A stretch of DNA of 64,000 nt from Dyella sp. C11 (GTDB lineage: Bacteria; Pseudomonadota; Gammaproteobacteria; Xanthomonadales; Rhodanobacteraceae). The notes below the pieces were generated by a model. It was not told where the DNA came from, searched no databases, and worked only from the letters and a program-made list of their open reading frames with translations. The stretch covers positions 44,299-108,298 of the forward strand of contig NZ_QAVX01000003.1 of assembly GCF_003121485.1 (NCBI RefSeq). The letters are read 5' to 3'. The translations under genes and the position numbers were made by a program. This document shows, one piece after another, positions 48,596 to 60,724 of the stretch; the stretch's first letter is position 1, and every line of letters begins with the position of its first letter.

Positions 48596-50182
48596 TTAGT
48601 GGTTGCCGCCGCGATTACCGCCGCGGCCGCCGCCACCGTGCGGGCGACCACCGCCCTGGGGACGACCGCCACCGCCGCCGCCTTGCGGACGGTTGCCGCC
48701 ACGGCCCTGCGGACGACCACCCTGGCCCCCGCCACCCGGGCGACCCGACTGCCCCGGCCTGCCGCCACTGCGATTGCCACCGCCGGCGTTGCCGCCGCCG
48801 AAGCCGCCGTAGGGGCTGTTGCCGCGGCTTTCGCCGCCGCCGGCGCGGTTGCCGTAGCTGCTGCGACCACCTTCTGCGCCGCCGGCGCGATTGCCGTAGC
48901 TGCCGCGGTTGCCCTCGGCACCACCGGCACGGTTGCCGTAGCTGCCGCGACCGCCTTCGGCGCCACCGGCACGGTTGCCGAACGACGGCTTGCCGCCGGG
49001 GCCGCCACGGCGGGCACCGCCGGCATTGCCGCGGCCTGCACCGCCGCCTTCACGCGACTCGCCAGCGAACCAGGTGCGCACCGACGGCAGCTCCTGGCCC
49101 GGCGCCACGCCGCGCTTGTTCTTGCGCTGCATACCGCCGCCCGAACGCTCCGGACGGGCAACATTGCCGTTCACTTCCTTGCCACCCGGGCGGCGACGCT
49201 GCTGCTTGCCGCGGGTAGGTTCTTCGCGGATGCGATCGTAGGCGCGCAGTTCGCGTGCTTCATCCTGGTAACCCGCGCTGTACGAGCCGGACGCACCGCC
49301 CTCGGGGCGATACTCGGTGACGTTGCGCGGTGCGCGGCGCTGGTGCAGCACCGGGCTCAGCGTCAGCACCGGCTGCGGCGCACCCAGGCCGGTGACCTTG
49401 CGCAGTTCCTTGACCAGGTCTTCGCCCAGCGATTCGCAGTCGCCACGACGCAGCGTGCGCGGCAGTTCCACGGTGCCGTAGCGGATGCGCTTGAGGCGGC
49501 TGACCAGGAAGCCCTGCGAATCCCACAGGCGACGCACTTCACGGTTGCGGCCTTCGCGGATCACCACGCGGAACCAGCTGTGGCTGCCGCCGCGGCTGAT
49601 CACGGCGATTTCGTCGAAGCGCGCGGGACCGTCTTCCAGTTCCACGCCGGCCTTCAGCTTCTCGATGATTTCGTCGGGCACTTCGCCGTGCACGCGGCAC
49701 AGGTATTCGCGCTCTAGGCCGCTCTTGGGGTGCATCAGCGCGTTGGCGAGTTCGCCATCCGTCGTGAGCAACAGCAGGCCGGTGGTGTTGATGTCCAGGC
49801 GACCCACGGCGACCCAGCGCGCACCCTTCAGGCGCGGCAGCTGCTCGAACACGGTGGGACGGCCTTCGGGATCTTCGCGCGTGGTCACCACGCCTTCGGG
49901 CTTGTGGTAGACCAGCACTTCGGTTTCGTCGCGGTTGTCGGTGGCAACGATGAACTGCTTGCCGTCGAGCACGACGCGGTCGCCGGCGTGCACGCTGGCG
50001 CCAATGGTGGCGGGCGTGCCGTTGAGTTCGACTTCACCGCCCTGGATGCGCTGCTCCAGCATGCGTCGCGAGCCGAGGCCGGCGTTGGCGAGCACCTTGT
50101 GCAGGCGCTCCTCGATGGCGGGGGTGCTTTCGTCGCGCGGGGCGCGCTTCAGGGTCAAAACGGATTTCTGCGGCGCAGTCAT
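48596..50182 (-). CDS. rluB: 23S rRNA pseudouridine-2605 synthase RluB with long Gly/Arg tail
   Basis: A 528-residue protein; E. coli RluB is about 290. An S4 RNA-binding domain (about 25-75, RLHKVLANAGLGSRRMLEQR) is followed by the RsuA-type synthase domain with the catalytic D130 in VAVGRLDINTTGLLLL. It makes pseudouridine in 23S rRNA helix 89-93. After about residue 330 the protein becomes basic and then Gly-rich. It holds a 14-residue repeat GNRAGGAEGGRGSY from 402, about three and a half times, then GGRPQGRGGNRPQGGGGGGR-type sequence, probably RNA-binding. Its start overlaps the scpB stop as ATGA. Confidence 0.92.
   Translation of the reverse strand: MTAPQKSVLTLKRAPRDESTPAIEERLHKVLANAGLGSRRMLEQRIQGGEVELNGTPATIGASVHAGDRVVLDGKQFIVATDNRDETEVLVYHKPEGVVTTREDPEGRPTVFEQLPRLKGARWVAVGRLDINTTGLLLLTTDGELANALMHPKSGLEREYLCRVHGEVPDEIIEKLKAGVELEDGPARFDEIAVISRGGSHSWFRVVIREGRNREVRRLWDSQGFLVSRLKRIRYGTVELPRTLRRGDCESLGEDLVKELRKVTGLGAPQPVLTLSPVLHQRRAPRNVTEYRPEGGASGSYSAGYQDEARELRAYDRIREEPTRGKQQRRRPGGKEVNGNVARPERSGGGMQRKNKRGVAPGQELPSVRTWFAGESREGGGAGRGNAGGARRGGPGGKPSFGNRAGGAEGGRGSYGNRAGGAEGNRGSYGNRAGGAEGGRSSYGNRAGGGESRGNSPYGGFGGGNAGGGNRSGGRPGQSGRPGGGGQGGRPQGRGGNRPQGGGGGGRPQGGGRPHGGGGRGGNRGGNH
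48838..48979. repeat. 42 bp tandem repeat coding the RluB tail
   Basis: On the minus strand the DNA repeats a 42 bp unit (GGCAACCGTGCCGG start) about three and a half times, coding GNRAGGAEGGRGSY and variants. Copies differ mainly at third positions, so the repeat is old enough to have drifted but kept at the protein level. Confidence 0.75.
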
Positions 50183-51072
50183 GCGCGGTACTCCTCGGTG
50201 TCTTGCGTGGCGTCGCCTTCGTCGGCGTCCGCGCGGGTCGCTGCCTCGTCGGCAGTGTCATGAGATGGCTCGGCATGAACTGCTTCGCCGGATGGGGTGG
50301 AGGCGACTTCCATCGCCTCGGAAGGTGCGTGTTGCGGTTCTTCGACGGCGTGGGAGGCTTTGCCTTCCGCGTCATCGGCGGCCGGCGTGTGGTCGCCGGC
50401 AGGTTCGGTGATGGTGTCTTCGCTGTCTTCGCTGGCCACCACCAGGGTTTCGTCTTCGGCGTCCGCTTCGCCATCGGGGTCGATGGGCAGGTCGCGGGCG
50501 ATGCGCACCGGCAGCGGTTCCGGCGCGATGCTCATCTGCGGATCTTCCATGTCGCGGATTTCCGACAACGGCGGCAGCTCGTCCAGTGACTTCAGGTTGA
50601 AGTAGTCAAGGAAGGCGCGCGTGGTGCCGAACAATGCAGGCTTGCCGGGTACGTCGCGGTAACCCACCACGCGAATCCACTCGCGCTCCTCCATCGTCTT
50701 GATGATGTTGGAGGACACCACCACGCCGCGAATCTGTTCAATCTCGGGGCGGGTAATGGGCTGGCGGTAAGCGATCAGTGCCAACGTTTCCAGCAGGGCG
50801 CGCGAGTAGCGGCTGGGCCTTTCGGTCCACATCCGCGAAATCCACGGATGCACATGCTGCTTCACCTGGTAACGGAAGCCGGAGCCCACTTCGCGCAGTT
50901 CCACGCCGCGGTTGGCGCAATCTTCCGCCAGTGCTTCAAGCGTTCGGGCGACTTCCTCGCGGCCGACTTCGTCCTCTTCGCCGAACAGTTCCAGCAGCTG
51001 AGACACGGTCATCGGCTGGGTAGATGCCAGCAATGCCGCCTCGATGATGGGTTTGAGTTGTTCGATCTGCAT
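50179..51072 (-). CDS. scpB: segregation and condensation protein B
   Basis: A 297-residue protein. The first 185 residues are the ScpB double winged helix: MQIEQLKPIIEAALLASTQP, LLETLALIAYRQPITRPEIE, IRGVVVSSNIIKTMEEREWI, GTTRAFLDYFNLKSLDELPP. ScpB dimers cap ScpA-SMC in chromosome condensation. The remaining 110 residues are an acidic, probably disordered tail rich in Glu, Asp and Ala, a feature of xanthomonads. The ATG follows scpA by 43 bp, and the stop overlaps rluB by 4 bp. Confidence 0.93.
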   Translation of the reverse strand: MQIEQLKPIIEAALLASTQPMTVSQLLELFGEEDEVGREEVARTLEALAEDCANRGVELREVGSGFRYQVKQHVHPWISRMWTERPSRYSRALLETLALIAYRQPITRPEIEQIRGVVVSSNIIKTMEEREWIRVVGYRDVPGKPALFGTTRAFLDYFNLKSLDELPPLSEIRDMEDPQMSIAPEPLPVRIARDLPIDPDGEADAEDETLVVASEDSEDTITEPAGDHTPAADDAEGKASHAVEEPQHAPSEAMEVASTPSGEAVHAEPSHDTADEAATRADADEGDATQDTEEYRA

Positions 51073-51115
51073 GGTCTCGGATCGGATGCGTCGGTGAGGG
51101 ATCGGACTGCGCGCC

Positions 51116-52027
51116 TTACTCGGCAGCGGCAGCCGGCTCGTCGTCGGCGAAGGATTCGACGGTCGACTCGTCGTCGCGTCCGGCCTTCGCCCTTACATAA
51201 ATTGCCGCCAGCGGTTCTTCCTGCACAATTTCCACCAGCATTTCCTTGGCCAGCTCCAGCATGGCCAGGAAGGTCACCACCACGCCCAGGCGGCCTTCGG
51301 TGACGTCGAACAGCGTCTCAAAACGCGCGAAGCTGCGATCGCTGAGGCGCCCAAGCAGTTCGCCCATGCGCTGACGCACGCTCAGTGCCTCGCGCTTGAT
51401 GGCGTGATGGCCGAACAGCTCCGCGCGGCGCATCACATCCTTGAGTGCCAGCAGCAGTTCCTTCAGTTCAAGCGGCGGGGGCAGCTTGATGACGTTGCGT
51501 TCGCCCGTGTCCGCATGGGCCGGGGCAAAGTCGCGTTCCATGCGGGGCATGGCGTCGATGTCTTCCGCCGCGCGCTTGAAACGCTCGTATTCCTGCAGCC
51601 GTCGAATCAGTTCGGCGCGGGGATCTTCTTCCACGCCTTCCTCGGCGGGCGGGCGTGGCAGCAGCAAACGCGATTTGATCTCGCCGAGAATGGCCGCCAT
51701 CAGCAGGTATTCGGCGGCCAGCTCCAGGCGCATCACGTCGCGCATCATCTCGATGTAATCCATGTACTGCCGGGTGATCTCGGCGACAGGGATATCCAGA
51801 ATGTCCAGGTTCTGGCGGCGGATCAGGTACAACAGCAAGTCGAGCGGTCCCTCGAACGACTCGAGGATCACCTCCAGCGCATCCGGCGGGATGTACAGGT
51901 CCTGCGGCATCTGCAACAACGGTTCGCCGCGCACGATGGCCAGCGGCATTTCCTGCTGTTGAGGTACCGACGCAAACGCGTCCTGCGGTGCGGCGACCGC
52001 CTGAGGCTCGACTGGCTCAGTGCTCAT
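51116..52027 (-). CDS. scpA: segregation and condensation protein A
   Basis: A 303-residue kleisin. The N-terminal SMC-binding helix region is FEGPLDLLLYLIRRQNLDIL, followed by IPVAEITRQYMDYIEMMRDV and ELAAEYLLMAAILGEIKSRL. The C-terminal winged helix is VVTFLAMLELAKEMLVEIVQ, EEPLAAIYVRAK. It bridges the SMC heads together with ScpB. ATG at 52027 is chosen; a TTG just before it is in frame. First gene of the scpA-scpB-rluB-(arsC) run. Confidence 0.94.
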   Translation of the reverse strand: MSTEPVEPQAVAAPQDAFASVPQQQEMPLAIVRGEPLLQMPQDLYIPPDALEVILESFEGPLDLLLYLIRRQNLDILDIPVAEITRQYMDYIEMMRDVMRLELAAEYLLMAAILGEIKSRLLLPRPPAEEGVEEDPRAELIRRLQEYERFKRAAEDIDAMPRMERDFAPAHADTGERNVIKLPPPLELKELLLALKDVMRRAELFGHHAIKREALSVRQRMGELLGRLSDRSFARFETLFDVTEGRLGVVVTFLAMLELAKEMLVEIVQEEPLAAIYVRAKAGRDDESTVESFADDEPAAAAE

Positions 52028-52499
52028 CAATGCATGTCGTTGGGCCGTCCATGACGGCTTGCTCTGCGTTCAACACGTTAGGAAACGTTTTTCCCACCCG
52101 GCACTCGCTCGTCTGGCGAATGTCCCCGCTCGAACCGTGGCCAAAAGGCATGATTCGTTGAAGCTGACTTGCGCGATGCCTAGCCGGTGCGCATGGCGTC
52201 ACCGTCGCGGGCATGCATGATGAAAGCGCGCATCTGGCGTTTCGATCAGGCTGGCCGTGAGCGACCCTTGAGCGTCTCTGGCGTGTTTGGACCACGGCAA
52301 AAGGCGCGAGCCATAACGTGACGACAACAGCGTCACTGGCTTCTCAATCGGTCGGCGAGTGCATCGGGATGGGGTGTCGTAGCGGTCGATCTGGCCGATC
52401 GTGCGCACACCCTTGCGACCCTAGCGATTCCAAGATTAGCGGCTGGCGGCGGGCAAGTCCAGTACACCCCGTGCAGGCGTCACGGCAAAATACAGGTTA
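52028..52499. other. 472 bp intergenic region, scpA/dinB
   Basis: No convincing gene. The short open frames here lack family resemblance and ribosome sites. Small inverted repeats (GGAAA-CGTT-TTTCC near 52082; GTGACG/CGTCAC at 52318-52336) are noted. I saw no clear LexA box ahead of dinB. The region presumably holds both divergent promoters. Confidence 0.4.
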
Positions 52500-53675
52500 A
52501 TGACATCCGGCCAACGATCCATCATCCATGTCGACATGGACGCGTTCTACGCGTCCGTGGAGCAGCGCGACCGGCCCGAGCTCAGGGGCTTGCCGGTGGT
52601 GGTGGCCGGGCTGGGGCCGCGTGGCGTGGTGTCCACGTGCAGTTACGAGGCGAGGCGCTTCGGCATCCGCTCAGCCATGCCCACGGCGCAGGCGCGGCGA
52701 CTGTGCCCCGACGCGGTATACCTGTGGCCGGACATTGCACGGTATGAAGAGGTGTCCGACCAGGTATTCGCGGTATTCCACGAGGCGACGCCGCTGGTCG
52801 AGGGGCTTTCACTGGATGAGGCCTTCCTGGATGTCACCGCCAGCCAGCGCCTGCTGGGTTCGGTGGAAGCCATTGGCCGCCGCGTGAAGGAAGCGATCCG
52901 CGAGCGCACGCAGCTCAACGCTTCCGTGGGCATGGGGCCCAACAAGCTGCTGGCGAAGCTGGCCAGCGAAATGTCCAAGCCCGATGGTTTTCATCGCATT
53001 ACCGCGGAAGGCGCCGCCGCCGAACTGGCGCCGTTGCCGGTCGGGCGATTGTGGACCGTGGGCAAGGTGACCGAGCAGGCTTTGCATCGGCTGGGCATCC
53101 GCACCGTGGGCGAATTGGCAGCAAGTGACACGGCGCGTCTGGCGAGTGCGCTAGGGCGTCAGGTGGAAGCGCTGCAGGCGCTGGCGCGCGGTGAAGATGA
53201 CCGTTGCGTCGAACCCGAGCAAGCTGAACAATCCATCGGCGCGGAGCACACCTTTGATGTCGACGTGGCCGATCTGGCGTTGGCCGAGGGCTGGCTGCTG
53301 CGGCATTGCGAGCGAATTTCCGCCAGGGCGCGCCAACGCGGGCTGGAAGGGCGCACGATCACGGTGAAATTGCGGGAACCACCGTTCATTACGCATACCC
53401 GTCAGGCACAGCTGAGAGCCCCCAGCGCCTCGGCAAGTGAGCTCTACGAGCTGGCACGAGGCTTGCTTAATGGCTGGTGGAGGCTGCAGCGCCGGCCTCG
53501 CCTGCGATTGCTGGGGGTAAGCCTTTCGGGGTTTGCCGTCGAAAAGCAGGCGGATCTGTTCGATGTCGGGCAGGAACGGCGTGCGGCGGACGAGGTGCAG
53601 GACAGGATCAATTCGCGATTCGGCTCGGGGAGTCTGATTCGCGCAGGGGTTCTGAAGACGCAGCGGCAGGATTGA
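52500..53675 (+). CDS. dinB: DNA polymerase IV (DinB)
   Basis: A 391-residue Y-family translesion polymerase. Metal-binding carboxylates are D12 in IHVDMDAFYASVE and D106/E107 in GLSLDEAFLDVT. The steric-gate Y18 is in DAFYASVE. The helix-hairpin-helix region (LWTVGKVTEQALHRLGIRTV) and the little-finger domain follow. The last residues, QADLFD, resemble a beta-clamp-binding motif (QxxLF). It extends mismatched or damaged primers at low fidelity. The gene is single. Confidence 0.94.
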   Translation: MTSGQRSIIHVDMDAFYASVEQRDRPELRGLPVVVAGLGPRGVVSTCSYEARRFGIRSAMPTAQARRLCPDAVYLWPDIARYEEVSDQVFAVFHEATPLVEGLSLDEAFLDVTASQRLLGSVEAIGRRVKEAIRERTQLNASVGMGPNKLLAKLASEMSKPDGFHRITAEGAAAELAPLPVGRLWTVGKVTEQALHRLGIRTVGELAASDTARLASALGRQVEALQALARGEDDRCVEPEQAEQSIGAEHTFDVDVADLALAEGWLLRHCERISARARQRGLEGRTITVKLREPPFITHTRQAQLRAPSASASELYELARGLLNGWWRLQRRPRLRLLGVSLSGFAVEKQADLFDVGQERRAADEVQDRINSRFGSGSLIRAGVLKTQRQD

Positions 53676-53774
53676 AGTTGAACGGAGGCGCTCCACATCG
53701 GTCGATGGAGGAGATGTTCTTCAGGATGAGGCAGTCGGCGCACTGGTGCGCCTGACGCGGGGAGAAAGGGAAGG

Positions 53775-54143
53775 ATGAGCAGAGCGGGAGACAATGCCAG
53801 GAACGGCTCCGATCCGGAGCAGCTGCGTCCTGCGCGCATGCGGATCGAAACCACCGTGCTCATGAGCCGGGGCGACGAATCGCATCCCACGGAGCTGGTG
53901 GACATTTCCGCGACCGGCGTGTTGCTGCGCCGCCCGCTGGGTTGGAACGGCGAGCCGGGCGAGAGCTGGATTCTCGACATGATTTTCGGGCACGACCTGC
54001 ATATCCACCTGGAAGCGCAGGTGGCACGCATTTCCGAGCGCCATCTCGGCTTTGCCTACACGCGCATCCCGGAAGACAAGCAGGTGCCGCTGTGGAACCT
54101 GCTGGGCGGTTACGCGGATATCCTGGAGATGTGGCACGACTGA
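53775..54143 (+). CDS. PilZ-domain protein
   Basis: A 122-residue protein with one PilZ-like domain: LRPARMRIETTVLM, then VDISATGVLLRRPLG, with the D-x-S-x-x-G motif intact, and WILDMIFGHDLHIHLEAQVA. The N-terminal arginine motif is R-P-A-R-M-R, not a clean R-x-x-x-R, so c-di-GMP binding is likely but not certain. It would be a soluble c-di-GMP effector. It sits after dinB and has a strong terminator. Confidence 0.82.
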   Translation: MSRAGDNARNGSDPEQLRPARMRIETTVLMSRGDESHPTELVDISATGVLLRRPLGWNGEPGESWILDMIFGHDLHIHLEAQVARISERHLGFAYTRIPEDKQVPLWNLLGGYADILEMWHD

Positions 54144-54167
54144 TCGTCGGCTGCCTTGCCGGATGCA

Positions 54168-54193
54168 AAAACGCCCGCTTTCGCGGGCGTTTT
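54168..54193 (+). terminator. Terminator after the PilZ gene
   Basis: AAAACGCCCGC (54168-54178), loop TTTC, GCGGGCGTTTT (54183-54193): a perfect 11 bp stem with a T-run, and symmetrical enough to also serve the opposite strand. Confidence 0.9.
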
Positions 54194-54242
54194 GCTATTC
54201 GAGAACCCTTCAGGGCCGTCACTTCGAGAACTCTTCAGAGCT

Positions 54243-54268
54243 GTCATTCCCGCCTTCGCGGGAATGAC
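54243..54268. repeat. CGTCATTCC element, copy 3 (26 bp hairpin)
   Basis: GTCATTCCCGC (54243-54253), loop CTTC, GCGGGAATGAC (54258-54268). These are only the ends of the longer element, joined, as if the centre were lost or this were a minimal form. It sits 41 bp after fadD's stop. Confidence 0.75.
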
Positions 54269-54309
54269 GAGCTAAAAATCAGGCGCTGGATTTTCCTCGC
54301 GAGTTACCC

Positions 54310-55989
54310 TCAGGCTGCCGACTTCTTCTCATCCCGCAACTCGCGGCGAAGAATCTTGCCCACGTTGCTCTTGGGCAGCGCGTCGCGGAACTCGATGAGC
54401 TTCGGGCGCTTGTAGCCGGTGAGATTGTCGTGGCAGAACTTCTTGAGTTCCTCCACGGTGAGCTTGGGGTCCTTGCGTACCACGAACAGCTTCACCACTT
54501 CGCCGGAATGCTCGTCGGGCACACCCACCGCGGCCACTTCGGCCACACCCGGGTGCTGCATCACCACGTCTTCCACTTCATTCGGATACACGTTGAAGCC
54601 GGACACCAGGATCATGTCCTTCTTGCGATCCACGATGTAGACGTAGCCGTTGGCATCCATGCGGGCGATGTCGCCGGTATGCAGCCAGCCGTCGGGGCCG
54701 AGCACCTTGGCGGTTTCGTCCGGGCGCTGCCAGTAACCCTTCATCACCTGCGGGCCATGCACCATCAGTTCGCCCACTTCGCCAATCGGCAGCGGCTGGT
54801 TTTCTTCGGACCAGATCTGCACGTCGGTGGAAGGAATCGGCAAGCCGATGGAACCGTTGTAGTCCGTGAGATCCAGCGGATTCATGCACGCCGCGGGCGA
54901 GGTCTCGGTGAGGCCATAAGCTTCCACCAAGGTCACGCCGGTGACTTTCTTCCAGCGCTCGGCGACTGCGCGCTGCACCGCCATGCCGCCGCCAAGCGAA
55001 AGGTGCAGGCGGGAGAAATCCAGCTCGGCGAAACCGGGCGTGTTGAGCAAGCCGTTGAACAGCGTGTTGACGCCGGTGAGCGCGGTGAAGTTGGACTTCT
55101 TCAATTCCTTGACGAAGCCGGGCATGTCACGCGGGTTGGTGATCAGCCAGTTCAGGCCGCCCAGGCGCATGAAGACCAGGCCGTTCGCCGTCAGCGAGAA
55201 GATGTGATACAGCGGCAGCGCCGTGATGATCACTTCCTCGCCTGGCTTGGCATTGGCGCCGATCCACGCACCAGCCTGCAGCATGTTGGACACCATGTTG
55301 CCGTGCGTGAGCATGGCGCCCTTGGCCACACCCGTGGTGCCACCGGTGTATTGCAGGAAAGCGATGTCGTCGTGGCCCAGCTGCACGCTGGGCAGCGGGT
55401 GGGCCGCGCCCTGCGAGAGCGCGTCGTTGAAACGCACGGCGTGCGGGATTTCGAAAGCCGGCACCATCTTCTTGACGTGCTTGACCACGAAGTTCATCAC
55501 CGCGCCCTTGGCGCCGAGCATGTCGCCCACGCCCGTGGTCACGATGTGCTGCACGTGGGTTTCAGCGACCACCTGCTGCAGCGTGGCAGCAAAGTTGTCC
55601 AGTACCACGATGGCCTTGGCGCCAGCGTCTTCCAGCTGATGCTTGAGCTCGCGCGCGGTGTACATCGGGTTGGTGTTGACCACCACCAGTCCCGCGCGCA
55701 GCGCGCCGAACAGGGCGATGGGGTACTGCAGGACGTTGGGCATCATGATCGCGACGCGATCGCCCTTCACGAGCTTGAGGGTGCCGGTGAGGTAGCCCGC
55801 GAACTGGCGGCTCAATTCATCGATCTGACCATAGGTAAGCGTCTTGCCGAAGCTGGCGAATGCAGGGCGATGGCGGAAGCGCTCGAAGGCCTCTTCCACG
55901 ACCGCGGCTACCGACGCGTACTGATTGACATCGATCTGCGCGGGAACGCCTTCCGGGTAATGGGCCAGCCACGGACGCTCAATGCTCAT
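54310..55989 (-). CDS. fadD: long-chain fatty acid-CoA ligase
   Basis: A 559-residue acyl-CoA synthetase. The ATP motif is [20 protein letters not shown] (from about 214), followed by [10 protein letters not shown] and the FACS stretch [20 protein letters not shown] (about 436-455). The C-terminal lysine motif [15 protein letters not shown] is intact. It couples long-chain fatty acids to CoA for beta-oxidation. Xanthomonad homologues (RpfB) sit in the rpf quorum-sensing cluster; here the neighbours differ, so plain fatty-acid catabolism is the safer reading. Single gene. Confidence 0.93.
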   Translation of the reverse strand: MSIERPWLAHYPEGVPAQIDVNQYASVAAVVEEAFERFRHRPAFASFGKTLTYGQIDELSRQFAGYLTGTLKLVKGDRVAIMMPNVLQYPIALFGALRAGLVVVNTNPMYTARELKHQLEDAGAKAIVVLDNFAATLQQVVAETHVQHIVTTGVGDMLGAKGAVMNFVVKHVKKMVPAFEIPHAVRFNDALSQGAAHPLPSVQLGHDDIAFLQYTGGTTGVAKGAMLTHGNMVSNMLQAGAWIGANAKPGEEVIITALPLYHIFSLTANGLVFMRLGGLNWLITNPRDMPGFVKELKKSNFTALTGVNTLFNGLLNTPGFAELDFSRLHLSLGGGMAVQRAVAERWKKVTGVTLVEAYGLTETSPAACMNPLDLTDYNGSIGLPIPSTDVQIWSEENQPLPIGEVGELMVHGPQVMKGYWQRPDETAKVLGPDGWLHTGDIARMDANGYVYIVDRKKDMILVSGFNVYPNEVEDVVMQHPGVAEVAAVGVPDEHSGEVVKLFVVRKDPKLTVEELKKFCHDNLTGYKRPKLIEFRDALPKSNVGKILRRELRDEKKSAA

Positions 55990-56107
55990 GTTGGATTCAA
56001 CGCTCCTGTATGTATCGGCCCGGCGTTAACGTAGGGCAAGATGATGACGCGGCATTGGAGCATACGCCCGCGTATAGCGGCAAGCCGCGCCGCAACGAGG
56101 ATTCTTG

Positions 56108-56563
56108 ATGCCGCCAAGCCATAAATTGCTTGCAAATCTGCTGGTTTGCCTGCTCCTGATGATGGGGATGACCGCCTGCCATCGCACGCCCGACGAAAGT
56201 CGGGTGCGGCAAGGCGTAGAAATGGCGGAGCGCGCCGCCGAGCATGCCGATGCGTCGGCACTGTCCGGCGTGTTGAGCGACGACTTCAACGGCAACAACG
56301 GCGCCATGGAGCGCAGCCAGCTGATCGACCTGCTGCATGTGGCGGCGCTGCGGGGCGAGTCCATCCATGCCTTGAGTGGCCCGATTGCCGTGGAGCAGAA
56401 CGGCGACCGCTACGTTGCGCGTTTCACCGTCACGCTGACCAGCGGAGGCAAGATGCTGCCCGCGCATATCGGCGTGTATCAGGTCGAGACGGCGTGGCGT
56501 AAAGAGGGGAGCGAATGGCGCTGTTATTCGGCGACCTGGACTGCCGACGGGCAGGGCACCTGA
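56108..56563 (+). CDS. small NTF2-like lipoprotein
   Basis: A 151-residue exported protein. GAGGA six bases before the ATG decides the start. The signal sequence LLANLLVCLLLMMGMTAC ends in a probable lipobox cysteine (C24). The mature 127 residues have an NTF2/SnoaL-like pattern: a helix VRQGVEMAERAAEHADASAL, then IHALSGPIAVEQNGDRYVAR and WRKEGSEWRCYSATWTADG. No catalytic residues known. It is divergent from fadD and lies next to the acnA repeat array. Confidence 0.75.
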   Translation: MPPSHKLLANLLVCLLLMMGMTACHRTPDESRVRQGVEMAERAAEHADASALSGVLSDDFNGNNGAMERSQLIDLLHVAALRGESIHALSGPIAVEQNGDRYVARFTVTLTSGGKMLPAHIGVYQVETAWRKEGSEWRCYSATWTADGQGT

Positions 56564-56579
56564 TAACCGCCATCTCCCT

Positions 56580-57334
56580 GTAGGAGCCCGCTCGCGGGCG
56601 ACCGGCGCCTGGCTGGCGCTGAGCCGTCCGGTGGTCGCGCACAAGTGCGCTCCTACATGAGAGCAAAGCATCGGCGCAGAGCGGAGCAATGTGGGAGCGG
56701 ACCCTGTGCGCGACTTTCCCGCTGACATGCATCGCTCCGTTGGGTTGTCGCGCACAGGGTGCGCTCCCACAGTTGAGTTTTCCGGAAGGTGGGGCGAAAA
56801 AAAGCCGCCTGAGGGCAGCTTTTTTTCCGTTCTGCCAACGGTTTCAGTACGCCATCTTCTTGTAGGAGCCCGCTTGCGGGCGACCGGCGCCTGGCCGGCA
56901 CTGAGCCGTCCGGTGGTCGCGCACAAGTGCGCTCCTACATGAGAGCGGAATGTCGTCGTAGAGCGAAGCAATGTGGGAGCGCACCCTGTGCGCGACTGTC
57001 CCCCTGACATGCATCGCTCCGTTGGGTTGTCGCGCACAGGGTGCGCTCCCACCGTTGAGGTTTCCGGAAGATGGGGCGAAAAAAAAGCCGCCCGGGGGCG
57101 GCGTTTTTCAACAGGTGTTCCGCTAACGGTTTCAGTACGCCATCTTTTTGTAGGAGCCCGCTTGCGGGCGACCGCTGCGTGGCCGGCACTGAGTCGTCCG
57201 GTGGTCGCGCACAAGTGCGCTCCTACATGAGAGCGGAATGTCGTCGTAGATCAGAGCAATGTGGGAGCGCACCCTGTGCGCGACCGTCCCGCGAAAGGGC
57301 ACCGCTCCGTTGGGTTGTCGCGCACAGGGTGCGC
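56580..57334. repeat. Tandem array of REP palindromes downstream of acnA
   Basis: Three tandem units of about 282-288 bp. Each has palindrome A (GTAGGAGCCCGC...GTGCGCTCCTAC: 56580-56656, 56862-56938, 57150-57226) and palindrome B (TGTGGGAGCGCACC...GGTGCGCTCCCAC: 56690-56771, 56972-57052, 57260-57334, the last cut by the terminator). After the first two, a terminator hairpin (56797-56826, 57079-57108) and a block like the acnA C-terminal codons follow. Units are 85-95 percent alike by eye. No gene is seen inside. Confidence 0.85.
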
Positions 57335-57364
57335 AAAAAAAACGCCGCCCGAGGGCGGCGTTTT
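57335..57364 (-). terminator. acnA terminator
   Basis: A-run 57335-57342, then the stem CGCCGCC (57343-57349), loop CGAG, GGCGGCG (57354-57360), with TTTT beyond. On the minus strand this is a GC stem of 11 bp including A:T pairs, followed by at least six T. Two degenerate copies lie in the tandem array. Confidence 0.9.
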
Positions 57365-57386
57365 CATCAGGCGACCCGCTGACGGT

Positions 57387-60137
<2,751 letters not shown>

Positions 60138-60252
60138 GGGACTAACTCCTGTTGCGTGAGTCTGCGAACGCGCGAACGCGTAACTCGGGGATCCTAGGGC
60201 AGGAAACGTGAGGGGAATTGCAAAGTCCGTTGACTGGCCCCGGCTTTCATTC

Positions 60253-60382
60253 CCGTCATTCCGGCGAAGGCCGGAGGCGCTTTTCAACGGACGAAGGTCC
60301 GGTCATCCAGCAGCGACCGCGATGGGGTGTCGCGAAAGCCGCCAATCAAAGTCACTGGATCCCGGCCTGCGCCGGGATGACG
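60253..60382. repeat. CGTCATTCC-ended inverted-repeat element, copy 4 (130 bp)
   Basis: The left end CCGTCATTCCGGCGAAGG (from 60253) pairs imperfectly with the right end GGATCCCGGCCTGCGCCGGGATGACG. The centre carries GGTCATCCAGCA (60301-60312) and AAAGTCACTGGAT, both shared with the copy at 42856. It sits between the divergent acn genes, 115 bp before the acnA start. Confidence 0.75.
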
Positions 60383-60504
60383 AGCTGGGAGACCGGGGCA
60401 AGCTTCCTCTCCATTTCCATGCACACCATTCAGTTTGGGCCAAAAGCCAGGGTCCGCAAGAGACCCGAATGGGGATTGCCGCACATCTGCATTGCAAGAT
60501 TTCG

Positions 60505-60684
60505 AACGCTGCCGGAAGCGTTGTCTTGCGTTGCGGCACAACGGCTCCGGCTGGCAAAATAGCGTGCTGTGATGCCGCCAAAAACGGCATGGCGACAAGG
60601 CCTTGCGCCTTGTCGAACGCCGGCAGCGGCCACGCGGAACCTCTCCCCCTGGGCGATTCTCCGCAGCGATGGCGCAAGCCATCG
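60505..60684 (+). other. Hairpin-rich leader upstream of acnB
   Basis: Four perfect stem-loops in a row: AACGCT/AGCGTT (60505-60522), ATGCCG/CGGCAT (60572-60590), CGACAAGGC/GCCTTGTCG (60593-60615) and CGATGGC-GCAA-GCCATCG (60667-60684). None has a T-run. They may form a structured 5' untranslated region of acnB, if transcription starts upstream of them. No gene is seen in 60383-60724. Confidence 0.45.
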
Positions 60685-60724
60685 CCCGCTGCCTCTTTGA
60701 TCCAAGTTCACCGGACGAGACCAC

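Noticed and set aside
52028..52499. Small genes or an SOS box ahead of dinB
   Set aside because: The short frames lack ribosome sites and family resemblance, and no CTG-N10-CAG match good enough to call LexA was seen.
56580..57334. Short open frames inside the acnA repeat array
   Set aside because: They arise from the palindromes repeated on both strands; near-identical frames appear in each unit, which is a repeat effect and not a gene family.
56580..57334. CRISPR array downstream of acnA
   Set aside because: The period is about 285 bp and units repeat over their full length; there are no unique spacers of 30-40 bp and no cas genes.
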